NCBI GenBank assembly: GCA_010356995.1
Contig: ML996687.1
Location: 1,211,148 to 1,275,147 of the forward strand
Direction: 5' to 3'
Origin: Trichodelitschia bisporula
Lineage: Eukaryota; Ascomycota; Dothideomycetes; Phaeotrichales; Phaeotrichaceae
DNA: 64,000 nucleotides
Part shown: in pieces, positions 40,201 to 51,517 of the stretch
Layout: every line of letters starts with the position of its first letter
Position numbering within the stretch: the stretch's first letter is position 1
Notes under the pieces: model-generated
Told to the model about the DNA's origin: nothing
Databases searched by the model: none
What the model saw: the letters and a program-made list of their open reading frames with translations, nothing else
Program-made: the position numbers and the translations under genes

Positions 40201-43200
40201 CCTTTTAACTTACACAAGCACGGGCTCGCTCACGCAAAAAATCACCCATTCGCAATATCGGTAAGGCCCGTAGCTTCACATGCTAGCCTTGTGTCATCAG
40301 CTGGCCCGGCCTGGGCTGATATCGTATTCCCAGCCTCCAGGTCGGCGGGATGGGGGTCTGGATGGGGTGGAATGGCCGCTGTGCACGTAGCAACTATCGG
40401 TCTGGGAGCATCGGGCAAGCATCACGCTGACCGCGGGTGTGGTCGGTACCACCTCATCTCATGTTTTGCGTGCCGTGTCCGACATATCGACCGTTACATC
40501 GGACCGCGTGGCAAACCGGAGGGCGAGCCCGAATGGAGCGGAACACGAGGTCGTCTCACTCTGATACTCTCCGCTCTGACCGGGTGAACACGATCGGCCG
40601 TCGCACGAACCGCACCACTGGTGCAATCGCTAACGTCACAGAAGAACAGAATACCTCCGTACAAAGAGGCAGAATGTGGCAACTCATCCCGAACGTGAGG
40701 CGCGATTTCCAGTCAACCGAATTGCCGGCGCTCGCCTCGTGTGTTCATTCGCATTATGGCTCAATCTCCCGCGTTCCTAGCTCAATATTCTAACCTTCGA
40801 TGTTTCGCTAGACTGCACCGCCGGCGGGAGAAGGAACGAGGTAGGGCTGATACCACCGGCGCGCTTCTAACCCGACCTCATTCTAGCGATGAGGCGGCGG
40901 CGCGATGGTCATCCGTAGGCATGGTATTCGGGACAAGTGGAAGCAGAGCAATCCAGGGTATCGCGGGTATCAATCGACAATCGAGAAGCAGTCCAATATC
41001 GCGGGACCACATCACAACTCAACAGGCCAGATAAGCCGGGCCATTCTCGCAGCATCCAAAAAAAAGAAATTGACACCGGGAATGACATTCCAAATGTCAA
41101 AACGAAAAAGATTTTCGCATTGCGCGCCGCTGGTTGGTCGCTTTTTCCCATCCTGGAGTTGTTCCTGCGTCGTGCGTCGTGGCCCTTGCAGCAGCGTGCA
41201 TATCCCGCGGCCTGCGTCTGCCGGCTGTCATTGATGTCAGCCCTGAGCAGAATGCGTGGAGGCGAAGTGCGAGAACGGCCGAAAGCAGTCTTTTTGCACC
41301 TGCATCACGAAACGCGTTTCCCGGCGCGGTTTAGCAGTGCGCGCGGAAGATACAGCCGCGGCGAAAGAGGGAAAGCGGCGAGGTTGCGCGTGCATATTGC
41401 ATAACTACTGCCTTTTTGCCGCGTAGTTCGTGTCCTAGGCGACGTAAGCGAGAGCATGCATAACTTCCGCACCCGCGTCCCCGGCGAGTGGATCCCGTCG
41501 TGTTTGACTCGAGACTCGGATCCAGGGCGTCGAGGGCTGCTTGGCGAGCAGAGGAAGAGCGAGCTTGATTCCCGGAGCGTGGACGCGGTGTCGGCTGGCT
41601 TGTATCAGAACAGCGGGGAATGAGAAGGGCTGAAGACAGCGTGGAGAGGGCGTGCTTGCTGGACATGCATGAAGTATCTCCAGTGCGAACCGGACGGACG
41701 AAGTAACGACGCTGCGATATCAATTCCTCCGCAAATCGGCGCAGGAATTCCCCCCACGGCAGCGGCGCCGCCAACGAACCCTCCATCTCACACAATCTCT
41801 CAATTTCCAGCCCTCAAGCACGCAATATCAATCTCCGGCCCTCCACACGGCATTGATTACGCTCCTCCGCCTCATAAGCGGGCTTCTATTCTTCCACCAC
41901 GCTTCCACTCCGCTCCGACCGAAGCCTCCGAGCGGGTTGGCGGTTCCTTGTTCCGCCGCCAGCGGAGGCTCTGGTTTTCCTAAATGTTCCGCCGGGTCTG
42001 GGGATGTGGACTTGGATAGAGAGCCGGGATGCAGCGAGGGTGCTCCATCTCCACATCCCAGGGCCCAGCGGTCGGTTAGCTTTCTACGGCGCTCGCTGAG
42101 GCAGCTTAGAACCTCATGGAAGATGCCTGGAGGGTGGTGGCTGAACGCCGAAAGTCTATCGGGAAGCCAAAGTTCAATTCACTCACCAAAGCTCCCGTCA
42201 GCACCATCACCCTCTCTCTTCTCCCACAAACCCTCAAACTCCCATCATCAAAATTCAACCGGAATATCACAAACATTATCACCTCATACCACCTCCCAAC
42301 CTCCTCCCCACCCAAATGCCATGATCGGCGGCCGCCGACCGCAGACCCTATCCCCATGCTCAAATCTTGGTTCACGCCGGCCCACGGACCACCGGCTCCC
42401 CGTCCCGCGCCGCGGGCGCAGCACCACCCCAATTGCGGCCCGTGTTGCACGCTTGTGGCGCTGGCGCGCGGGCTGGGATCCCGGCTAACCCGGTCAGCTT
42501 CGCGGCGGAAGACGGCTTAGCGCAGCCGAGGGCAGCGAAGAGCAGCGGATTGCCGCGGAACGAAGCGGTTTCTGGCGAAGCGTGGGCGGGGAAGGGTCCC
42601 AAAGAGTGGACCGTGGAGCCGTGGGTGGAGGAAGTGGGGGAGCGCGTGGGCGAGGTCTCTGAGGTTCGAGGCGCGTGGGCGGCTGGATGGCCGGGTGAGC
42701 GGGCGGGAGGGACGGCGTGTGTGCGCTGGGATGGGATGGGATGGCATCATCGCGCGGGATGGGGCGATGAGCGCGAGCTGGCGATGAAGTGCGCGCGTGC
42801 GTACGCATTCGGCAGTTCGCTCATCCGCATCTCGATAGAGACGGGCTGCCAGGAACCGGGTCGGTCGCTGGAGAGGCCCCCTCGTTCCTGCGTCGTACCT
42901 GCATGTGCGCGCCCAGCAGGCACTGGAATCGCTGCGGGGGGTTGCTGCGGTTCGCACCAATTGCCCGGAGCGGGGTGCGCACCTTGTATCCCGCTGTGTA
43001 GGCGCGGGCACGCTGTTAGCGAGGATTCCGCTTTGGGCACTGGTTATGCGCGGCGTGGCGGCTCGGCGCTGCATTGTCCAGTTTGGGGGTGAGCGCTTGG
43101 GGCGCGAGCACGTCCGTGGAGAGTGGGGTACTGGATTGGGCATAGGGAGTGTCAGTGATCGGTTGTGGCAATGCCTATTCGGGGGGTTGAACTATCCTGA

Positions 43201-46200
43201 GATAATGGATTAATCTTCGTTGTTTGGTTTGGTAGTGTTTTCACATCTTTTGATGGTGGGGGGTGGGTTGGCGTGGGGATTCGCCTTCGAGAAGACGCCG
43301 CATCTCAAGTCTCCGTGGGTGAGATGAGGCAATTGTAAAATTGAGACAGTCTGGAACGTCGAAGCGAGTGCCTCTTCCGCTATCCGCCGTCCCGCTATCC
43401 GCTCGTCGCCATCGCGGTACGGCGCCCGCCTTAGGGTCATCACATCACATCACCCGCCAAGGTGAAGAAAGAGGACGCGAAAAAGCACGTCGCCTGGCAA
43501 GCGCGTGCTTGACTCTTTGGAGCAATGGTGAAGTGGGGTGCTGGAGGACGCGATGGGCGCCTATCGTTGTCCTTATCCTCTTCTCCCCACACTGGAGGCG
43601 CGTGGATAAGGATAGCGTATCGGCATAGCTAATGTCGATGTGCACAACTTATCGCGCGCCTTATCCATGGCAAGCCAAAGCGTCAAAAGCAACGACGTCA
43701 AGTAAGCCAACACCTGGCACAAGTTCCATGAATTCAGGCATGAGCACAGGACAAGCAAAGACGTCTGAATAGTGCAGTGCACAAACAGCGTCACTTTGCA
43801 TAGAAATATGTCGTCACCAGCCACACCCTTCTCCCTTACCCCAGCCTCACGGCAAACCCGCGGGGCTGAGCAGAGAAACGTGCGCCGGCCACAGCGTGAC
43901 TGGCCCTCCCCGCGTCGCTCCCAGCGATTGGTCCGCTTCGTGGCCAGGCCACACAGCGTCGCCTTACGCGCGCCTGATTGGGCCCACGGTCCGCTGAAAA
44001 TAGGCCGTGGAAATTGCGCGGGAGCTGAGCGGCGAAGCTTCATACGAGGCTTCCTCGCATCATCGCAGCGGACGGGACGGGGACCGACGGGTGAGCCGGG
44101 TACGAAGAGCGTTGCTATTGCGGGATTGAAGGGACGCGTTTGAGGCGAAATTCCATTCTGAATACTGATGCGCAGCACTTGGTGGTGGCGAAAGCGGAGG
44201 AATCTACGTAAGGGATTGACCTCGAGAACATGGGCGACGGCCCAGGCCCCGATGCGGGAAGAGCAGCTGGACCCGCCGATGCAGGAACCGGGTGACCGAT
44301 GAATTCTGGATGGCCTGGTCGGGCACCTTGCTCGCTGTGAGGTCGCCGCCGCGCGATGAGCGGAGCGGAGCACGACGCGCCGGGCATGGCTGTGAAACGC
44401 CGGCGGGGGGGAGAATGCGGCGCTTCTGCTGGTGGGGGGAGGTGTGGTCGCGGGTCTCGAGGATCACGGGCCTGGAGGATGCGGGCAGGATCAACTCGTC
44501 CATGAGGATGGGAGGATGGGCTGAGAAAGCAGCGTTAACGATGCGAGGAGAGAGCAGCGGTACCGCTGAGCGGTGGGCATCTCCATTCCACTCCGCTCTC
44601 CTGCCGCTGTCACTGAGAGAAAGCGCAACGTTGCCGTCTCACCATCGAAGGCCCTGCATGAGGCCTTGCAGCTCGTCATCCCAAAGGGCGACAGAAAGAA
44701 GGCGCCGAGGCACCCAGGCATGAAGGCAAAACGCCAGAAAAGCAACTCGACCAAAAGAGCGCGGGTGCATTCAATGCCGCGCACGCGGCGCCACGGGCGG
44801 AATGTGACGGTACCTGCAGCCGGCGGTTTATTTTTTTGCTCCTGTTGACCACTCACGATGCGGGGTTTTGCGCAAGGCGGGTGGGGGGAGTTGAGGACAG
44901 ATTCTTTTTGGCGCGGATGGAGTGTCTGGAGGAGGCTTGGAATGCTGTTGCTGCTGCGCGATTGCTAATGTGATCAGCTCGGTGACCATCTTGAAGGCGC
45001 TATTGTGATGCATATAGAAAGATGCTGTTGTTCGGAACGACGTGGGCATGTCATTGGTTAGGAGAGATCGTGATAAGTTGACGAACGATGGCATCGGGCG
45101 GGGGATGGTGAGGTGACGAGATTGTTTTATTTAGCATTACGAGGATGCAATATTGGGGTTTCGAGATCGTGGCCTGCCGTGCGAGCATGGTACCGTAGGT
45201 GAGCGTGGCGAAGTGGGGAGAAAAAGAGCGTGGTTGTCGTACGGTATCGATTGGTGATACTGATAGCTGGGGGGTGAGAAAGGCGGGCACAAGAACACAA
45301 TCCAGGCACAAGTACTGGCACAAGGCACAAAGTTGCAGGGAACACTGATTCCGTTGCTCTGGATCATCGTCCACCAAGAGAGGATGTTGCTTTTGGTGAG
45401 CGCGCGCGAACGCCACCTGGCTGACCCATGGCGCACATTATCGATTGTGTGATGAGCGTGGTGATAGGGCGGCGCCAGGCGAGGCCCGTTTGGCGACCCA
45501 ACATGTGGTGATGGTGGAGAGGGCGCTACTCGCTGCGAGTGGAATCTGGGGGATCCATCAAGGGCTATCACAAGGTTGCATTCTCAGTGCGCGAGCGAAA
45601 CGGAAGAAACAACGATGCCTGGACTACTGTCCAAGGGAAACATCGAAAACGAGCTGCCTCACAGCACACTTGCCTTTTCCTGGCGGGCTCGAAGCAGCTG
45701 TGGGCGCAACAACCCTCGCCGTTCCAATTCATTGGGCGCGTCGTGCAGCAAATGGCAGGCCGGCGGCGAGGTGCGCGGTGACGTTTTGCTGAGGTTGCTT
45801 CGCCGCCGGCCGGTTCTGCGGCCTGCATTTCCTGAAGGGTGCGAGGGAAGTGGGAGAGAGTCGAGATGGAGGGTCGGCATGGTGTTAAGTGGGTTGATGG
45901 AGTGGGGAGTCAAGGTACAGTACGTCAAGCCTGACAATGGAGACACGGAGAAGACAGTCCGGCGCGTCTTTGCAAGCGAGAGACAACCTGTCGAGAAAGA
46001 CGAGAGATAGGTGCAGTACTCCGTAGAAGGCATGCGGAGCGCGACTGTATGCAAGGGCAGAGTCAGCAGCATTCAGCATCCTGCGAGTGGAGAAAGAGGT
46101 TCGGCGATGGCGATGGTGATGGTCGTTGCTGCTGCGGTTCAAGTTTGCTGATGGACTGATCAATGAGCGTTGGCTGATTCTTGCCAGTCTCCCTTCCTTT

Positions 46201-46287
46201 CGATTTCCGTCGGTGACACTCGTCGCTCCTCTTCGTCTGCCGCCATCTCATTCCCACGCATCAATACTGGCCGCCACCAGCAAAAAT
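37289..46287. other. ~9-kb gene desert upstream of the Msn2/Seb1-like gene
   Basis: This stretch is rich in CpG and in open frames on both strands, as expected from high G+C, but none combines an ATG start, protein-like composition and splice logic. The longest (minus, 44,373 to 43,573, 266 codons) opens on GTG and is Arg/Ser/Pro-heavy. Paired CCAAT boxes (gattgg at about 43,925 and 43,976) suggest a promoter inside it. It could hold long upstream regulatory DNA or non-coding transcripts. Confidence 0.5.
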
Positions 46288-46317
46288 GAGAGAGAGAGAG
46301 AGAGAGAGAAAGAAAGA
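46288..46317. repeat. GA dinucleotide microsatellite
   Basis: An uninterrupted (ga)n of about ten units runs into an (gaaa) tail. It stands at the upstream edge of the pyrimidine-rich leader of the zinc-finger gene. Confidence 0.85.
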
Positions 46318-46399
46318 GTCTCTTCCATCCTCCACCTCCACCTGCACCTCCACGCTCTCACCACGCCTTCCACACCCACCACCCACGATGACCTTAGCC

Positions 46400-47491
46400 C
46401 CACGAGTCATATCACAGTGACAGAATAATCCGTGCATTAGCGGTTCTCGGCAAAAAGGACACTGAGCGAGAGAGAAGAGAGCCAGGTGAAGCCCGTGCCA
46501 CCCTCCACCTCTTCCCTGTCCCGAAGTTCCCCAGTCCGGCCCGTCGACCAGTCTCTTGCCGTTTTGGCTGCGCCTTGACTCTCTTTTGGCCGCGCTGTGA
46601 TACTCCGTAGTACTCCATATAACTCATGCTATGATAGCCCATAACCGGTCGGGCTTACCGGGGCCACTCCACACCCCAGCCTTGCTCATTGAACAGCCCC
46701 GTTCGCTCATCCCGCCTATTGCCTCTCGGCCCATCATAGCAGAATACGGCCTTTCCACCTCTCCATACAATTCACCACCCATCCTCTCGCTCCATCTCTC
46801 ACCCCCATGCTCCAACCACCCCAGTCCCGCCTCTCACCACCACCCACCCACTGGAGCAACAGTCCACAGGCAGCACACACTGCCACAATGCTCGCCCATA
46901 CCCATCGACAGCATCCCACTAACCCCCCCCTGTGCCTGCCTATCTTTTCTTCTTCAAGGTCTAATCGCTGTGAATGGGCCCTGCACCAGCGCGCCTCTCT
47001 CTCCGCCCTCCGCGAGCGAGCGCGCTCAGATCCCCGACTTACTTATCCGTGCCCACATCCTCGTCCATTCTTTTTCCCTTCTTTTCACAGAAAGGTTTAT
47101 GAATCTAGCCTTTGCCTGTACCTTCTCTTCTCTCTTGTAAAGCTCTTTTTTATTTTTGGATAACTCTCGATCTTAACAAGATCGGTGTTTCCAGCCCTTC
47201 CTTTACACCATCACCATCACCATAGTCGCCTGCACGGCCTCATCGACCACGCGTGTGCATTATTAGACAGCGCTTTCGCGTTTGCTATTCAGTCATTCAT
47301 TCCCTCGGGACCATCAACCAAGTGTACATCTATCCCAGCTTGTCGCCAACCGTTTGGACAACTACTCGACAAGCAGCTCAAATAATATTACTACGGAGCA
47401 TCACCACTCACCGCAGCGTACGTGTTACTGGAATATGCGGCTGCAGCACAGCCCGACGCGCGCGCAAAATGCTGACAAGAATGTCAGATCA
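46400..47491 (+). promoter_or_regulatory. Probable promoter and long 5' leader of the Msn2-like gene
   Basis: About 1.1 kb of C/T-rich sequence, with many ACC/CCT runs, precedes the start codon. The element actccgtag occurs at 46,602-46,612 next to a repeat of itself (tactccatata). Long CT-rich leaders with upstream ATGs are typical of highly regulated fungal genes; several short upstream ATG frames are present (for example 47,435 in frame). Confidence 0.4.
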
Positions 47492-49521
47492 ATGGCCGGA
47501 CCTTACACCCAGAATCCGTCCTTTGGACAGTCAGCCTTCTTCTACTACACCGTCGACCCCAAGGCGGAGACGCGCCAGCAGCACGGTCATTTTACCCAGC
47601 AACCGCACGGTATGCCATACGTGCACGAAATGGCGCACAACCACCAGCAGCAGATGATGTACAACAACTACCAGCGCCCGTCTTCGTCAAGCTCGCAAAT
47701 GCACTACCCGATGCAGCAGCAGTACGGCCAGCACTCTCTGCTCACGCCCGCGCAGTCGCCTCAACCGGTGCACCACAAGCCCTCGATTCTGGTGCAGCAG
47801 GACTCGCCATACCTCTTCCCGCTCGACACTGATTGCTACCCTCCCTCGACGCCGCCTCTGTCCTCGTCCGGCAGCAGCGCAATCAGCTCTCCCCCGTCTT
47901 CAGCCGAGGTGTTGCCCACGCCGCTGAGCAGTCACTTTGCGCACCACGCGCTGGACGGCATCAAGCCTGGGTGCGAAGAGGAGGTGTTCTCGGAGATTCT
48001 CGCCAGTGATGAATGGGCGCGCTGTGCCTCGCCGCCCATGACACCAGGTACGTTAATTTTAAGTTATTTCTGGGGCTCTGAACGATTTTCGTGAATATAT
48101 TGCAACCTGCACCAGGGGGGGGTATGTGTGTACGTTTCAGTCGTACTTTCCGGGGGGTGGGGTGGCTTGGGGTGGTTGGGAGAAGTCACGGCTGGTGGTG
48201 TGGTGGTGGATGAAAGAGCCTGGATCGCGCTCTCTCCTAGTTTTATTATTTTTCTTAGGGCACACCCCGCTAACCGGACCCAGTGTTTATCCAGTCCGCA
48301 GGGTCCTCTGCCCCTTCCTCCCAATCCCACCCCTCCGCAACTGCCTCGTACAGTCAGCAGGGTTCCTCCTCTCTCCTTTCCACCCAGGAGTGCCCTTCTC
48401 TCTCCCCCTCACCATCCCCTATTCCTCGCGTCGACTTCCAGGAACAAGACTCCAACTGCTGTGATCCCCGTGATCTCACCGTCTCCGCCTCTGAGTTCCC
48501 CGCCTTGCCTACACTTTGCCCTGGAGACGACGAAGCCCACAATTTGATGCTCAGGGGCGAACTCTTTACACCCAAGACTGAAGAGCTCAAGATCCCGACA
48601 CCCGCACAATTTCTTGGCATCAGCCACGGCCTCCCAACCTTTGAGCTTCCCTTCGAGCTCGACGGCGAAGACGACTCGCACCTGCACTTCACTACTAGCG
48701 AAAACGTCCACTTTCTAGGAAACAAGCGCCAGCGCACGGACATTGTGCCCACTTTCTCTGAAGACGACAGCCTCCTCGACGACTCTTTCTCCGACTTCGA
48801 GGACGATCTCCAAGCCCCTGGCCTCCTGACCCCCAGCGACTCTGATCTGTCTTTCTGCTCTGAAGACTTCGAAATGAAGATGCGTTCGAAGAAGCGTCCG
48901 GCTCCCCGCCGTGATGCCCATGAGCACGAAGATGAGAACACGGACTCCGACTACATGCATCAGTCCACCCGTCAATCCTCGACTTCCCACCACGGTTCGG
49001 AGCTCAACGCTGAGGCAGGTGCTTCGGACTCTCCCGCTGTTTCCAGCTCGGATGCCGCTACTCCTCAGCAGCCCACCCAGGTCTCCCGTCGCGGTCGCAA
49101 GCAATCTCTGACCGAGGATCCTTCCAAGACCTTCGTGTGCACCCTTTGCTCGCGTCGCTTCCGTCGCCAGGAGCACCTCAAGCGCCACTACCGGTCTCTG
49201 CACACACATGAGAAGCCTTTCGAGTGCAACGACTGTGGGAAGAAGTTCTCGCGCTCCGACAACCTGTCTCAGCACCAGCGCACACACGGTTCCGGCAGCA
49301 TCGTCATGGGTGTCCTGACTGAGGCCCCTGGCGGCTATCCCCATGACATGTACGCCCCTCAGCAAGGCCCTCAGGATCCGTCTGCCCTCGGTGCGCTGCT
49401 CTTCGACGCAGCTGCCGCGGCCAGCGCCCTTGGTGGTTCCAGCAGCGAGAGCATGAGTGGTCACAGCGACCTGGATCAGGCCGCGGTGGACCGCAAGAAG
49501 AAGAGGAAGCGTGATGAGTAG
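47492..49521 (+). CDS. msn2: C2H2 stress-response transcription factor, Msn2/Msn4/Seb1-MsnA type
   Basis: Model: exon 1 47,492-48,047, intron 48,048-48,283 (236 nt, GTACGT..GCTAAC..CCCAG), exon 2 48,284-49,521; 597 aa. The N-terminal part is Gln/Ser/Pro-rich (start [20 protein letters not shown]), with a typical Asp/Glu-Phe/Leu activation-like region around 280-350 ([20 protein letters not shown]). Near the C-terminus two C2H2 fingers follow in tandem: [20 protein letters not shown] with a final His, and [20 protein letters not shown] with His. The RRQEHLKRH and RSDNLSQH helices are those of yeast Msn2/4, which bind AGGGG stress elements; the trailing [10 protein letters not shown] matches filamentous Seb1/MsnA proteins from memory. 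The start was chosen at the ATG aligning with that family; an in-frame ATG at 47,435 is the alternative. The intron is the longest among confident genes here. Confidence 0.93.
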
Positions 49522-51517
49522 GAACTTGATCGGTGTTCCGGTCAATGGGATGGGAAGATTGCATGTGCAGTCGGCGTGGTTGACGTCGCTGCACCTCGAA
49601 ACTAATGACACCATGAATAGAGGCTGAGTCGTCTCCAGAAGGAGGGGAACAGCTAATGCCAGACCCTAATGTCTGTCGTCACGTCGTTACGCTGGGGGTC
49701 TTTGTTTTACTGTATTTCGCAAATGTTCGGGGTAGAATGGGATTTGTCTGGGCTTGTGTGAGTGTTGTGTATGGGCATGGCGGGTGGTTGCTCCCTTCTC
49801 GGGATGCACTGGCGCAATACGGAGAATTGCGAGAAAGAAACTAAAAGTCGGTTGCGCCGTTTCTTTTTCCCCGCGATCATTTGCTTTTTTTTGGGAACGG
49901 TTTTGGGATACCTTCTCTTCTCCCTTGTTTTTCTTCTATGTTGCTTTTCGACACTATCGTTTTACATCACTTTTTCCGAGGGGTTGGGGAGGCGGGCTCT
50001 TTTTCCTCTTGCGCTGTTTCGCAGTCCCTGCGGATGCGCGCCTTGTACAACGTGTGGCCTGCTTCTCCGGAGTTGTTTTCGCTTCTTGCCATGTCTTTAC
50101 GGAACACCTTTTTTGCCCTGGGTTCGGGTTGCGCACACCTCTTTCTTCTTCGGTCTTCGTTCTTTAGCACCTGAGGTGTGCGCATTATCAGTGCTTCGCT
50201 GCTGTTTTGGCTGGTCCTGCAGTTCAGCTTTTTTGTGTGTGCCATGCTGCGCTTGCGGATTTGAGCGTTTTGTTATCGTAGGTCGACTGACTGAACTGAT
50301 GCTCCGGCCTGGTTGTGGCCTTGGGTGGGATGTGTGCTGTATGGTAGCTGACTGAATGCATGCTGTCTGACCTGAAAACTTGACTTTGTGCTCCTGTGAC
50401 GTGATTCATTCGAAGTGATTGTCTTCTATGGGATGGGGTGGGTGAAACGATGCTTGAGCGGCACAGGACTTGCGACGAGTTAGCTGCGAGTGTGGTCGGA
50501 AGTTCGGCATTTCGGCATGGACAGAGTTTTAGTTCTTGCGGTGGGCGTATGCTTAGAGGTGAGTCTGTCTAATTGAAAGGTGCTGAGCGGAGGCTAACGA
50601 ACTGGCAGTTGGGTACTTTGGTTCAGATACCTCACGATGCTTGGCATGGTGTTTCGATACTCGCTGGGCTGCTCCTGCCCGTCGCCGTATCGCCGCTCCC
50701 TCCTTCCGCAGAACAGATGCTCCTTCCTGTTGTCGTAGGTGGTGTCGTCATCTGAGACGACTCGTAGCTTCCAATCTTCGTCCCTTCGTGCTTTGCCACC
50801 GGGCAGTCGAAGGAAGTATTCTCCATGACTCTCTCATTCTCTTCTCAATCATTATTCTCGTCTCGTCATCTCACAACTGGGGAAGGGGGGCCTTTGTGGC
50901 CTACATCTATCTTTTTGAACGACTTGAAATTCGCTCAACACTTTGCACGAGCAATCAGTATCCCGCAGCACCACGAGATGGTTCAAAGCTCTGCCACAGC
51001 ATGTCACTCGAGAGGGCCAGCAAGGTGATGAGGTCCTTTTCTAGGAAGTAAGTAGATGTCTGCTTCCCTTTGCTCCTTTTTGTGTGCCCTTACGTCAGGG
51101 CGCCGTGGTCGCAGTCGGTCCCGATGGGCTTAGGAGCACAATCCATCGGGGGTTTATCCTGAGCCTATTTTTCCCTTGGAGACAACCGCCGGTCCAACAG
51201 GACTGTCCACCGGTCTGAGAAGCATGGGTGGGAGTACTTCAGTGATATCGCGAAGCCGAGGGTGTGCAGGTACTGCCGCAGACAGATTAAGGGAATGGGT
51301 ACGTGCCCCTTAAGAACCAAGTAGCTGTTCAGTGCTAGCGTTTTACTGATTGTGCCCGGCACAGGAATCATAGAGACCATGCTGGAAGGCAGCTGACATA
51401 TAACATCACGAACACTGGCACATATCAGCCAAATAACCAGGCGTTCTTGATATCCTCGCCTTCCAACGCTGCAATGCTGGTATACATGCGCTCACTGTGC
51501 CCACGCAATGCAAAACG
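49522..51517. other. 2-kb spacer between convergent genes, no gene seen
   Basis: This holds the 3' untranslated regions of the Msn2-like gene (plus) and RRP9 (minus). The T-rich part around 49,860-50,170 gives open frames on the plus strand but with the Phe/Leu/Cys-heavy makeup expected of T-rich non-coding DNA. Confidence 0.55.

Noticed and set aside
42116-42520. 134-codon ATG frame on the plus strand
   Set aside because: The Pro/Ser/Arg-rich composition is that of GC-rich non-coding DNA; no domain, no supporting splice or promoter signal.
43573-44373. 266-codon frame on the minus strand in the gene desert
   Set aside because: GTG start, Arg/Ser/Cys-heavy low-information sequence, and longer chance ORFs are expected in this CpG-rich stretch.
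48715-49614. 299-codon minus-strand frame over the Msn2-like exon 2
   Set aside because: It is the antisense shadow of the zinc-finger coding exon, produced by its codon bias.
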